This document shows, in pieces, positions 15,191 through 23,461 of a stretch of DNA of 40,632 nucleotides (its first letter is position 1; the number at the start of each line of letters is the position of its first letter). The position numbers and the translations under genes are program-made. The notes under the pieces were generated by a model. The model was given only the letters and a program-made list of their open reading frames with translations, did not search any database and was not told the origin of the DNA. Source of the stretch: an uncultured Bacilli bacterium (GTDB taxonomy: Bacteria > Bacillota_I > Bacilli_A > RF39 > UBA660); assembly GCA_934155005.1 (NCBI GenBank), contig CAKPGR010000009.1, forward strand, positions 1 through 40,632, given 5' to 3'.

Positions 15191-15893
15191 AATTAAAATT
15201 CATCCTCTTTTTTATTTTGTAGCAGTTATTTGTATTTTAACTGGCTTTTTTAAATATTTTATTTTCCTTTTCATTATCATATTAATACATGAATTAGGTC
15301 ATATTTTGACAGCCTTATTTTTTGATTGGAACATAAAAAAAATAGTTATACTTCCATTTGGTGGGATTACTATTTTTGAAGATAAAATAAATAGAAGTAT
15401 GGCAGAAGAATTTTTAATAGCTATAATGGGGCCAATATTTCAACTCTTTCTTTTTTTTATCAAAAATAAACTTTTTTTTAATATAAATTTATTTATTTTA
15501 TTATTTAATTTGATTCCTATTTTTCCACTAGATGGATCAAAAATTTTAAATGTTGGGTTAAATTATTTATTTCCATTTAAAAAAAGTCATATTATAAGTA
15601 TTATTATATCTTTAACTAATATTATAACTATTATTTTACTTTTAAAATTTAACTTGGTACTAATTACTATTTTTCTTTTCTTAATATTGAAAACATTTAA
15701 AGAAATTAAATATCATAGTTATTTATTTAATAAGTTTTTATTTGAAAGATATTTATATAATTTTGATTTCAAAAAAAGTAAAATTATTAAAAATGAATAT
15801 CAAATGAAAAGAGATTATAAACATTTGTTTTTTATTCAAAATAGATATCAAACAGAGAAACAATATTTAAGTAATTTGTTTGACAATTATTAA
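15174..15893 (+). CDS. spoIVFB: SpoIVFB-like M50 intramembrane metalloprotease
   Basis: SpoIVFB cleaves pro-SigK during sporulation. The 239-residue protein has the zinc motif HELGH (about residues 39-43) in a membrane helix, a second conserved motif NLIPIFPLDG (about 111-120) with the Asp ligand, about six membrane segments and a basic cytosolic C-terminus. The place between spoIVFA and rplU matches Bacillus. Its presence implies a SigK-type checkpoint, or a relic of one. Another M50 substrate is possible if the organism does not sporulate. Confidence 0.85.
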   Translation: MKIISKIKIHPLFYFVAVICILTGFFKYFIFLFIIILIHELGHILTALFFDWNIKKIVILPFGGITIFEDKINRSMAEEFLIAIMGPIFQLFLFFIKNKLFFNINLFILLFNLIPIFPLDGSKILNVGLNYLFPFKKSHIISIIISLTNIITIILLLKFNLVLITIFLFLILKTFKEIKYHSYLFNKFLFERYLYNFDFKKSKIIKNEYQMKRDYKHLFFIQNRYQTEKQYLSNLFDNY

Positions 15894-15908
15894 TTTATAT
15901 GGTAAAAT
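15880..15908 (+). promoter_or_regulatory. SigA promoter for rplU-prp-rpmA
   Basis: TTGACA (15880-15885, inside the 3' end of spoIVFB), 17 nt and TAAAAT (15903-15908). Start is expected near 15915, at the beginning of the L21 leader. Confidence 0.8.
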
Positions 15909-15912
15909 CAAT

Positions 15913-15992
15913 AAATGTGTAGAGCCTCACTCTACAACCACACAGAAAAGGTTAAAACAATATGTGCCTTAATGGTGAGTCTTAGATTATAA
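15913..15992 (+). ncRNA. Ribosomal protein L21 leader
   Basis: The stretch before rplU has the hairpin TAGAG / CTCTA flanked by TGTG and CACA. Its loop CCTCA with the adjoining C can pair with GTGAG downstream (about 15974-15978), forming a pseudoknot as in L21 leaders of Firmicutes. It presumably binds L21 or another product of the operon. The call rests on recalled structure and position; no covariance search was run. Confidence 0.65.
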
Positions 15993-16008
15993 AAAAAGGA
16001 GGTTATTT

Positions 16009-16314
16009 ATGAAAGCTATTATTGAAACTGGAGGAAAACAATATTCAGTTGAAGAAGGAAAAGAACTTTACATTGAAAAACTTGGTTTAGAACAAGGTGA
16101 TAAAGTTGTATTTGAAAATGTTTTAATGGTAGATGGTAAAATTGGTACACCTTATTTATCAGGAGCTAAAGTTACTGCTGAAGTTGTAAAAAACGGAAAG
16201 CAAAAGAAAATCTTAATTTTTAAATATAAAAATAAGAAAAAATCTACTCGTAAAAGACAAGGTCATCGTCAACCATATACAAAAGTTATTATCAAAAAAA
16301 TTGAAACTAAATAA
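16009..16314 (+). CDS. rplU: 50S ribosomal protein L21
   Basis: The 101-residue protein starts MKAIIETGGKQYSVEEGKELYIEKL and ends with the basic KKKSTRKRQGHRQPYTKV segment typical of L21. GGAGG precedes the ATG by 6 nt. Its stop overlaps prp by one base. Confidence 0.97.
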   Translation: MKAIIETGGKQYSVEEGKELYIEKLGLEQGDKVVFENVLMVDGKIGTPYLSGAKVTAEVVKNGKQKKILIFKYKNKKKSTRKRQGHRQPYTKVIIKKIETK

Positions 16315-16616
16315 TGATTAAAGTTAAAGTAGATAAAAATAATAAAGTTATAAACAGTATAACTATTGAAGGACATTCTGGTTATAGTGAATTTGGTAGT
16401 GACATAGTATGTGCGAGTGTTAGTAGTATTGCTATCACTTCAATAAATGGTATTTTAAAGATTGATGAGGGTTCTTTAAAATATGAAACCAAAGATGGTT
16501 TTATTAAGATTGATGTTTTAAAACATACTAAGGTAATAGATTTATTACTAGAAAATATGATTGAACATTTAGAGAGTGTTTCTAATCAGTACGATAAATA
16601 TGTAAAAATAATATAA
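16314..16616 (+). CDS. prp: Ribosomal-processing cysteine protease Prp
   Basis: Prp removes the N-terminal extension of L27 in Firmicutes and is essential where studied. The 100-residue protein keeps the catalytic pair in EGHSGYSEFGSDIVCASVS (His21, Cys33). It lies between rplU and rpmA as in Bacillus (ysxB). The adjacent rpmA encodes a matching cleavable extension, so the enzyme and substrate are encoded side by side. Confidence 0.95.
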   Translation: MIKVKVDKNNKVINSITIEGHSGYSEFGSDIVCASVSSIAITSINGILKIDEGSLKYETKDGFIKIDVLKHTKVIDLLLENMIEHLESVSNQYDKYVKII

Positions 16617-16629
16617 GGAGGTGTGCATG

Positions 16630-16917
16630 ATGAGATTTATGTTAGATATTCAATTGTTTGCCCATAAAAAAGGACAAGGATCTACTAAAAATGGTCGTGA
16701 TTCTATATCAAAAAGATTAGGTGCGAAAGCAGCTGATGGTGAATATATAACTGGTGGGTCTATCATCTATCGTCAAAGAGGTACAAAAATATATCCAGGT
16801 AAAAATGTTGGTATAGGTAAAGATGATACACTTTATGCTAAAATTAGTGGATATGTTAAATTTGAAAGAGTCGGAAGAGATAAAAAACAAGCTAGTATTT
16901 ACGAAGAAAGAGTTTAG
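16630..16917 (+). CDS. rpmA: 50S ribosomal protein L27 with Prp-cleavable N-terminus
   Basis: The 95-residue protein (MRFMLDIQLFAHKKGQGSTK...) has an extension ending QLFA just before HKKGQGSTKNGRDS, where L27 of other bacteria begins. Cleavage after the FA is expected from Prp and exposes the N-terminus that reaches the peptidyl transferase centre. ATG 16630 is chosen for its 8-nt spacing from GGAGG (16617-16621); ATG 16627 is equally possible, and a GTG at 16621 lies inside the SD. Confidence 0.95.
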   Translation: MRFMLDIQLFAHKKGQGSTKNGRDSISKRLGAKAADGEYITGGSIIYRQRGTKIYPGKNVGIGKDDTLYAKISGYVKFERVGRDKKQASIYEERV

Positions 16918-16928
16918 TACTCTTTTTT
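16907..16928 (+). terminator. Terminator after rpmA
   Basis: A 6-bp stem AAAGAG / CTCTTT spans the rpmA stop codon in its 7-nt loop and continues into a T tract. Confidence 0.7.
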
Positions 16929-16970
16929 TAGTATATAAAGTATAGTATAATAATTATATTGGTGGTGAAT

Positions 16971-18266
16971 ATGGAATATATTGATGAAATAAAAAAAGAT
17001 GGATTATCTTTAAAGAATGCTCCTTTAAGTTTTAGAGATAATCAAGATATTGTATTACTTGCTGTTAGAAAAAATAGCTTAGCCATTCAGTATGCTAGTG
17101 ACAGATTAAAAGATAATATAAATGTAGCAAAAGAACTTGTATTTGGTGATATAGAAGCTTTAAAATTTATAAGTCCAAGGTTAAGAGATAATGAAGAATT
17201 TATGATATTTGCTGTAAAGAATAATGGAAGTGCCATTATGTATGCAAGTGATAGATTAAAAAATAATTATAATGTTGTTAAGAATGCCGTTTTTAAATCT
17301 GGTAGTATGATTGAATATGTAAGTTCTAATTATAAAGATAATGAAGAAATAGCACTTATAGCGATAAAAAATTCTATTTATTCATATCGTTTAATTTCTG
17401 ATAGACTTAAACATGATTTAAATTTTAACGTAAAAGCTGTATTATCTAGACCTGAATTAATTAGTTATATATCTAGAAGTTGGCTAAAAAATGAACAATT
17501 TTTAAGCAAGCTAAAAGACAATGGCTTTAATGTCTCAGAATATGAAGCAGATTTAAAAGAACCAGATGAAAATGAACAAATATTAGAAAAATTATATTTA
17601 GAAATATGTAAAAAGTTTATGGAACAAAAAATTTTAGATCCTAATTTAACTAAGAAAAAGTTTGTGGATGATGAAAATATAAATATTCCACTATTTGATA
17701 GTGCTTTAAAATATATTAAAGATAATAATGAACAAATGTATTTTGAAATAAAGAATGTCTTATATTTAAATGAAAATAAATATTTACATCAAAAAAATAG
17801 TGATATAGAAAAATTTTTAGAGGATTTTGAAAATGATATTAAATTGAATAATGGAGAAATAAGAAAATTTAATTTAGTAGATTATTATCATTACTTTGAC
17901 AAATATGATATTCCATTTAAATATCAAGAATTTATTAAATTTATCAATATTGATTTAGATAAAGAAATAGAAAAGAAACTAAGAATGTTTTTTCATGATA
18001 ATAGTATAAGTCATGGTGTTAATTTAAAACAAGAATACGAAGGCAAAACAATTTTTAATATCAATGGTAATGCAGTAGAAGTTTCATTAGAACAAAAAAA
18101 GGATATTATTCATTTAATGTATAATAATAAAATACCTAATAATCTAAAAGTCTATAAAACTCTTTTAAAATCTTATGTTAGTGGTAAATTAGAGTTAGAA
18201 TATGCTTATTTAACTTCAAAACAAGGTGATTTAGATGAAGAATATATAAGTGAAAAGACACTTTAA
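16971..18266 (+). CDS. DUF4116-type repeat protein
   Basis: The 431-residue soluble protein has at least four tandem repeats of about 30-35 residues in its first half (about 1-165), each with a [D/N]xxxVxxAVxxxxxAIxYASDRLKDN-like pattern as in DUF4116 repeats. They should form a helical solenoid. The second half (about 180-431) is helical and charged and unlike anything I recognise. There is no signal peptide. It has an SD GGTGGTG 3 nt before the ATG. Protein-protein interaction is a reasonable inference; no role is known. Confidence 0.65.
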   Translation: MEYIDEIKKDGLSLKNAPLSFRDNQDIVLLAVRKNSLAIQYASDRLKDNINVAKELVFGDIEALKFISPRLRDNEEFMIFAVKNNGSAIMYASDRLKNNYNVVKNAVFKSGSMIEYVSSNYKDNEEIALIAIKNSIYSYRLISDRLKHDLNFNVKAVLSRPELISYISRSWLKNEQFLSKLKDNGFNVSEYEADLKEPDENEQILEKLYLEICKKFMEQKILDPNLTKKKFVDDENINIPLFDSALKYIKDNNEQMYFEIKNVLYLNENKYLHQKNSDIEKFLEDFENDIKLNNGEIRKFNLVDYYHYFDKYDIPFKYQEFIKFINIDLDKEIEKKLRMFFHDNSISHGVNLKQEYEGKTIFNINGNAVEVSLEQKKDIIHLMYNNKIPNNLKVYKTLLKSYVSGKLELEYAYLTSKQGDLDEEYISEKTL

Positions 18267-18326
18267 TTTTAAGAATTGTAAAAATATGTGAAAAGTGCTA
18301 TAATGAATTTGCTTTGAGGTGATTTT

Positions 18327-20423
18327 ATGAATAAAAAGGATTTGATTGTTAAAAAAGTAAAGTCTTTTTTAGAAAAATTTAACAAAAAAAATATTAAAAA
18401 TACAATGAAAGATATAAAAAAGTTTTCTAAAAGTTATTTTAAAACGAATGTTTTATTTTCAACTTTTGTTTTAACTTCATTAATAAATGAATGGTTACTT
18501 AGAAGCTTAACAGTTAAAAACTTTTTTGCTGTAAAACCATTACTTGCTGATTTAGCAATTATTATCATTGTTGGTGCTTTTGGTTATTTTATAAAACCAA
18601 AACATCAATTTAAATATTTTTTTGGTTGGTCAATATTTTTTACCCTTTTATGTTTAATTAATTCAATGTATTATACAAATTATATATCATTTGCATCATT
18701 TTCTCTTTTAGAAACATCTCTTCAAATTGTCGATGTTGGAGATGCAGTAGTTGAAAATGTTATGGAGATAAAGGATTTTTGTTATTTGTGGCAACTTTTA
18801 GCGATGATTTTTGTAAATCAATCTTTAAAAAGAAGAAAATATTATGATAGAGTTGCTAAAATTGAAAAAGGAAAAATTAGAGCAACTAATACATTAATAG
18901 CAGGTATAATTATCTTTTTAATTTTCTTATCAACTTTAACTTCTGTTGATATTAGTCGTTTAAGTAAACAATGGAATAGGGAATATATTGTTATGGAATT
19001 TGGAGCATATACATACCAATTTAATGATTTAATAGCAACAGTTAAATCGGAATTAAATCCATTATTTGGTTATGATAAGAATGCTAAGGAATTTAGAACT
19101 TTTTATAGCGAAAATCAAAAAGAAAAAGAAACTAATGATTATACAGATATATTTAAAGGTAAAAATATTTTAGTAATTCATGCTGAAAGTATTCAAAATT
19201 TTGTTTTAAATACTAGTTTTAATGGTATTGATGTAGCGCCTAATTTAAAAAGACTAGCTAGTGAAGGATTATATTTTTCTAACTATTATGCACAAGAAAG
19301 TGTTGGAACTAGTAGTGATACAGAATTTACATTTAATACATCACTTCTTCCATCTAGTAGTGGTACAGTATTTATAAGTTATTATGATAGAGACTATATA
19401 ACAATACCTAAAATGTTAAAACAACAAAATTATTATACATTTAGTATGCATGGTAACAATTGTACATTTTGGAATAGACAAGCTACACATAAAAGTTTTG
19501 GATATGATAAATTTTACTGTTATACTAATGATTTTACAATTGATGAAAAAATTGGTCTAGGATTATCAGATAAATCATTCTTTAGACAAGCTGTTCCTAA
19601 AATTAAAAATATCGATAATTCTTATTCTAATTGGTATGGACTTTTAATAATGCTTACAAATCATACACCTTTTACTGATATTGAAAATTATAGTGATTAT
19701 GAAGTTACAATGAAATATACAAAAACAAATCCAGAAACTGGTGAGACAGAAGAAGCTGTAGCGCCTTATATGGAAGGAACTAAACTTGGAAGTTATTTTA
19801 AATCTGTTCATTATGCTGATGAAGCATTAGGTCAACTTATAAGTGAAATGGATGAAAATGGACTTCTTGATAATACAGTTATTGTTATCTATGGTGACCA
19901 TGATGCTAAATTAAAAAAATCAGAATATGATTGGTTCTATAATTATGATCCAGAAACAAATACTAAAAAGGATGAGACAGATCCAACTTATCATAAAGTT
20001 GATTACTATGATTATGAATTAAATAGAAAAGTTCCATTTATTATTTGGACAAAAGATAGTAAAGGTAACAAATTATTAAATAAGGAAATTACAGAAGTTA
20101 TGGGAATGTATGATGCCCAACCAACACTAGGAAATATGTTTGGATTTAGTAGTAAGTATGCACTTGGAACAGATATTTTCAGTTTAAAAGATGGTGAAGA
20201 AAATGTTGTTGTTTTCCCTGATGGTAATTGGCTTACAAATAAAATGTATTATAATCAAAGTAAAGAAGAAGGTAAAGTATTAAATACTGATGATACAATT
20301 AGTTATGATTATATTGAAAAATATACGGAAAAAGCTAATAAATATGTTAATATATCGAACTCAATTATCGTTTATGATTTAATAAAAAAAGAAAGCGAGA
20401 AGGAGGCTACAATTAATGAATAA
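18327..20423 (+). CDS. LtaS-family lipoteichoic acid synthase / sulfatase-fold phosphoglycerol transferase
   Basis: The 698-residue protein has about five N-terminal membrane helices (about 38-215) and an extracellular sulfatase domain (about 275-640). It keeps NILVIHAESIQNF (metal Glu), MHGNNCTFWNRQ, LTNHTPF and YGDHDA. LtaS polymerises glycerol-phosphate from phosphatidylglycerol. The nucleophile motif reads VGTSSDTEF: Ser329 aligns with the catalytic Thr of GKTSDSEF in Staphylococcus LtaS. Ser could still serve as nucleophile. The next gene overlaps by 8 bp and may be a partner. Confidence 0.85.
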   Translation: MNKKDLIVKKVKSFLEKFNKKNIKNTMKDIKKFSKSYFKTNVLFSTFVLTSLINEWLLRSLTVKNFFAVKPLLADLAIIIIVGAFGYFIKPKHQFKYFFGWSIFFTLLCLINSMYYTNYISFASFSLLETSLQIVDVGDAVVENVMEIKDFCYLWQLLAMIFVNQSLKRRKYYDRVAKIEKGKIRATNTLIAGIIIFLIFLSTLTSVDISRLSKQWNREYIVMEFGAYTYQFNDLIATVKSELNPLFGYDKNAKEFRTFYSENQKEKETNDYTDIFKGKNILVIHAESIQNFVLNTSFNGIDVAPNLKRLASEGLYFSNYYAQESVGTSSDTEFTFNTSLLPSSSGTVFISYYDRDYITIPKMLKQQNYYTFSMHGNNCTFWNRQATHKSFGYDKFYCYTNDFTIDEKIGLGLSDKSFFRQAVPKIKNIDNSYSNWYGLLIMLTNHTPFTDIENYSDYEVTMKYTKTNPETGETEEAVAPYMEGTKLGSYFKSVHYADEALGQLISEMDENGLLDNTVIVIYGDHDAKLKKSEYDWFYNYDPETNTKKDETDPTYHKVDYYDYELNRKVPFIIWTKDSKGNKLLNKEITEVMGMYDAQPTLGNMFGFSSKYALGTDIFSLKDGEENVVVFPDGNWLTNKMYYNQSKEEGKVLNTDDTISYDYIEKYTEKANKYVNISNSIIVYDLIKKESEKEATINE

Positions 20424-21027
20424 AAAATTTAAATTTGTTTTCATTGTAATATTTATTGTATTGTTAGTTATGTTATTCTTTTGTATGAAAGATATTTACT
20501 TAACTTTAAATGCTAATAATGAAGTAAAAACATTGTCAACAATTGATAAATATGGTTATACATTAAATGAAAATGATTCTCCATATTTTAAATCACTTTT
20601 TGAAAAATTAAAAACTTGCTTAGAAAGTGATGAAGTTGATGAAGAAGAATATGCTAAATTATTAAGTGAATTATTTGTAGTTGATTTTTATTCATTAGAT
20701 TATTCTTTGAGTAAAAGTGATATAGGTGGTATTCAATTTGTTTATAGTGATTACAAGTCAAGTTTTACTTCCAAAGCTAAAGATACAATCTATTCATATG
20801 TTGAAAGTAATATTTATGGGAAAAGAAATCAAGAATTACCAAACGTAAAGAAAGTTTCAGTATCTAATATTGAGCAAAAAGAATATAGTGGTAAAAAAGA
20901 AAAAGATGAAAAAGCTTATTATGTGGATTTAAAAATTGAATATGATAAAGATTTAGAATACCCAGAAGAAGTTTCATTAGTATTAATACACAAAAATGAT
21001 AAATTACAAGTTGTCAAAATGAATTAA
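20416..21027 (+). CDS. Membrane-anchored protein of unknown function, downstream of ltaS-like gene
   Basis: The 203-residue protein has a short basic N-terminus, one membrane helix (about 7-26) and an extracytoplasmic, acidic domain of about 170 residues with alternating strand-like segments (KKVSVSNIEQKEYSG..., YYVDLKIEYDKDLEYPEEVSLVLIHKNDKLQVVKMN at the end). I do not recognise a family. The 8-bp overlap with the LtaS-like gene suggests a function at the membrane in the same pathway. Confidence 0.75.
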   Translation: MNKKFKFVFIVIFIVLLVMLFFCMKDIYLTLNANNEVKTLSTIDKYGYTLNENDSPYFKSLFEKLKTCLESDEVDEEEYAKLLSELFVVDFYSLDYSLSKSDIGGIQFVYSDYKSSFTSKAKDTIYSYVESNIYGKRNQELPNVKKVSVSNIEQKEYSGKKEKDEKAYYVDLKIEYDKDLEYPEEVSLVLIHKNDKLQVVKMN

Positions 21028-21042
21028 GACAACTTCTTTTTA
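21008..21042 (+). terminator. Terminator overlapping a stop codon
   Basis: An 8-bp stem AAGTTGTC / GACAACTT with the stop codon in its loop is followed by a T-rich tract. Confidence 0.8.
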
Positions 21043-21071
21043 TTTACACTTATTTTGATACATGTTATAAT
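21043..21071 (+). promoter_or_regulatory. Promoter for murC
   Basis: TTTACA (21043-21048), 17 nt and TATAAT (21066-21071). Confidence 0.75.
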
Positions 21072-21097
21072 TAATAAAGAGTAGGGAGATGGTAATC

Positions 21098-22408
21098 ATG
21101 TATCATTTTGTCGGAATAAAAGGGTCTGGGATGAGTTCATTAGCTCAAATAATGAAAGAACTTGGTTATGATGTTCAAGGTAGTGATGTCGAAAAACACT
21201 TCTTTACTGAGGAAGGTTTAATTAATCAAGGTATCAAAGTTCTTCCTTTTGATGAAAATAATATTCATGAAAATATGAAAATTGTTAGGGGAGCAACTTT
21301 TGGTGATGATCACCCTGAAATAAAAAAAGCTTTAGAACTTAAATTGCCTATATTTACATATTCTGAGATGGTTGGAAGTTTAACTCGTAAGTTTAAAACT
21401 ATTTGTGTAGCAGGTTGTCATGGTAAGACAACGACCACTTCGATGCTAGCTCATGTTTTAGGTGGTATTAAAGGAACTAACTATTTAATAGGTGATGGAA
21501 CAGGTTTTTCTGCTAAAGATAATGAATTTTTTGTTTTAGAAGCTTGTGAATATAAAAGACATTTTCTTTCATATAGTCCTTATTATGCTATTATAACAAA
21601 TATTGATTTAGATCATGTTGATTATTTTAAAGATATAGATGATGTTATAGATGCATATAGAGAATATGCTAATAAAGCAGAAAAAATGGTTATTGCCTGT
21701 GGTGATGATCCTTATACCCATTATTTAGATATAAATAGACCTATATTTTTCTACGGGACAGATGATGATAATGATATAATAGCCAAAAATATTGAATATA
21801 AAAAAGATGGTACAAGCTTTGAAGTATTTATTGAAGATAATTATTATGGATTCTTTGATTTACCAATATATGGTAAACCAATGTTACTTGACGCTTTGGC
21901 AGTTATAGCTGTTTGTTATTATGAAAGACTTGATGTAAAAGAAGTATCAAAAATATTTAAAACATTTAAGGGCGCAAAAAGAAGATTTAGTGAAACAATC
22001 GTTAAAGATAATGTTATAATCGATGATTATGCTCATCATCCAAATGAAGTAAAAGCAGTTATTAAATCAGCTAGACAAAAATATCCAGACAAAAAATTGA
22101 TAACTATATTTCAGCCACATACTTTTACACGTACTAAGGAATTTGCTTCTGATTTAGCAAATGTTATGAATAAGGCTGATTACTCATATGTATTAGATAT
22201 TCATCCAGCAAGGGAAAAACAAGAAGATTACCCTGATGTTACATCAAATCTTATTATTGATAATTTAGATCATGGTGAACATTTAAATATGGATGAAGCA
22301 AATAAATTAATTAATTATCATAATGCAGTACTTTTATTTATGAGTCCTAATGACATTTCTAAATTAGAAAATGATGTTATAGGATGTATGGAAAAAAGTA
22401 TTGATTAA
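21098..22408 (+). CDS. murC: UDP-N-acetylmuramate--L-alanine ligase MurC
   Basis: MurC adds L-Ala to UDP-MurNAc in peptidoglycan synthesis. The 436 residues show the N-terminal YHFVGIKGSGMSSLA, the ATP-binding GCHGKTTTTSM (about 107-117), the EACEYKRHF segment and the C-terminal DDYAHHPNEV (about 311-320). ATG 21098 has AGGGAG 9 nt upstream; an ATG at 21089 abuts the SD and is rejected. The start of the next gene's promoter overlaps the stop codon. Confidence 0.95.
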   Translation: MYHFVGIKGSGMSSLAQIMKELGYDVQGSDVEKHFFTEEGLINQGIKVLPFDENNIHENMKIVRGATFGDDHPEIKKALELKLPIFTYSEMVGSLTRKFKTICVAGCHGKTTTTSMLAHVLGGIKGTNYLIGDGTGFSAKDNEFFVLEACEYKRHFLSYSPYYAIITNIDLDHVDYFKDIDDVIDAYREYANKAEKMVIACGDDPYTHYLDINRPIFFYGTDDDNDIIAKNIEYKKDGTSFEVFIEDNYYGFFDLPIYGKPMLLDALAVIAVCYYERLDVKEVSKIFKTFKGAKRRFSETIVKDNVIIDDYAHHPNEVKAVIKSARQKYPDKKLITIFQPHTFTRTKEFASDLANVMNKADYSYVLDIHPAREKQEDYPDVTSNLIIDNLDHGEHLNMDEANKLINYHNAVLLFMSPNDISKLENDVIGCMEKSID

Positions 22409-22429
22409 AAATATAAAATTTGTTAGAAT
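22401..22429 (+). promoter_or_regulatory. Promoter of poly-G family copy 3
   Basis: TTGATT (22401-22406, overlapping the murC stop), 17 nt and TAGAAT (22424-22429). The -10 and its flank (TTTGTTAGAAT) are identical to those before copy 4, which suggests the promoter is part of the duplicated module. Confidence 0.7.
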
Positions 22430-22435
22430 TAGATT

Positions 22436-22534
22436 ATAAATTAAATAATAATATTGACTAAAAGAAAAAAATTTCTTGAAGTCGGGGGGGGGGTACAAAA
22501 CCTCTCTTTTTTTATGCAAAGGAGTAGATAAAAA
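22436..22534 (+). promoter_or_regulatory. Poly-G leader, copy 3
   Basis: TTGACT (22454-22459), AAGAAA facing TTTCTT, AGTC before ten G (22484-22493), TACAAAA, CCTCTC and seven T, then AAAGGAG (22518-22524). Relative to copies 1 and 2 the lower stem differs in sequence yet still pairs, and the pyrimidine tract (CCTCTC) can still pair with a pure G run through G-U wobbles. Confidence 0.7.
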
Positions 22535-23167
22535 ATGAATAAAAAATTAATAATAGTAATAATAATAGGATTAATATTAGGTAGTGTAAGTGTATATGCC
22601 GGAACAAAATTTTATGCAAGTGATGTATCAGTAAATACTCCAACAGGGTCTAATTTAGGAAGTAATGCAACTCTTCAAGACTCACTAGATGAATTATATA
22701 GTATAGCTGATAATAATGATGAAGTAGAAAAAAGATTAAAAAGTTTAGAAACAAAAGTGTCAAATTTAGAAAATAAAAGTGTTGTAACAACGCTTTGGAG
22801 CGGAAGTGCTACAATAGGAAATACAATAACATTATCTGATAGTTATAAAAATTATAAACTACTTATTATAAATAGTAATTTAGGAATATCAATAATAAGA
22901 GATAGTTCAGAATATTTTTATTGGGGAGTTGTTGGAACAGGGGTCAATTTATCAAATACATATCAATCAATCAGTATAGATTACGGATATGCTAAAAAAA
23001 ATTCTAATACTAGTTTAACAATTTTAAATAGTGGTTTTGCTTATGAAATTATTAATACATCAAGTTTTATAAATAAAAAAACAGAATCAAGTAAAGGGGC
23101 TACAATAAATACAAATGTAGGGGTATATTCGCCACGATCTATTTTTGCCATATATGGAATAAAATAA
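22535..23167 (+). CDS. Secreted protein with tail-fibre-like C-terminus; poly-G family copy 3
   Basis: The 210-residue protein has the family signal peptide (cleavage after VYA, about residue 22), the shared scaffold (FYASDVSVNTPTGSNLGSNA, then TLQDSLDELYSIADNN) and a coiled coil (about 65-85). The C-terminus from about residue 86 (LWSGSATIGNTITLSDSYKNYKLL...) differs from the other copies. The pattern of an LWSG.A..G.TITL start, 'nyk.liI' strands and a final IYGIK resembles another class of phage tail-fibre domain. A surface or secreted binding role is inferred. Confidence 0.75.
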   Translation: MNKKLIIVIIIGLILGSVSVYAGTKFYASDVSVNTPTGSNLGSNATLQDSLDELYSIADNNDEVEKRLKSLETKVSNLENKSVVTTLWSGSATIGNTITLSDSYKNYKLLIINSNLGISIIRDSSEYFYWGVVGTGVNLSNTYQSISIDYGYAKKNSNTSLTILNSGFAYEIINTSSFINKKTESSKGATINTNVGVYSPRSIFAIYGIK

Positions 23168-23192
23168 AAAAGCAATAAAATTTAGAAATAAA

Positions 23193-23221
23193 TTGCTAAA
23201 AAATTAAAAATAGTATATAAT
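23193..23221 (+). promoter_or_regulatory. Promoter of ileS T-box transcript
   Basis: TTGCTA (23193-23198), 17 nt and TATAAT (23216-23221). Confidence 0.65.
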
Positions 23222-23239
23222 TAATTGTAGTTATTTAAA

Positions 23240-23448
23240 ACAAGTGCGAAAGACGGAATTTAAATATTATTTTAAAGAGAGTTCCAGTTTGGTGTGATGG
23301 AATAAATAGATTTAAATTTAGATCACTTTCAAGTGTTTTTTATGGATAAGATAAAAACGGTAACGCGTTATAGTTTTAAGGTAAGTTAACTTACGAATTA
23401 AGGTGGTACCACGTATAATCACGTCCTTATATAGGATGTGATTTTTTT
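23240..23448 (+). ncRNA. T-box riboswitch, isoleucine (ATC specifier)
   Basis: This leader senses uncharged tRNA-Ile. Stem I pairs GAAAG with CTTTC (23326-23330), with the specifier ATC at 23322-23324 between them and the conserved AGAGAG...GGTGTGATGGAA distal region (23275-23302). The T-box AAGGTGGTACCACG (about 23400-23413) carries the TGGT bulge that pairs with tRNA ACCA. The terminator is AATCACGTCCT / AGGATGTGATT (23417-23443) plus T tract. The specifier agrees with the downstream gene. Confidence 0.93.
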
Positions 23449-23461
23449 ATAGGAGGAAATT

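Noticed and set aside
16621..16629. GTG 16621 as the rpmA start
   Set aside because: It lies inside the AAGGAGGTG ribosome-binding site. ATG 16627 or 16630 is correctly spaced.
98..23167. Prophage remnants to explain tail-fibre-like domains
   Set aside because: No phage structural, lysis or replication genes accompany any copy, and each copy has a Sec signal peptide.
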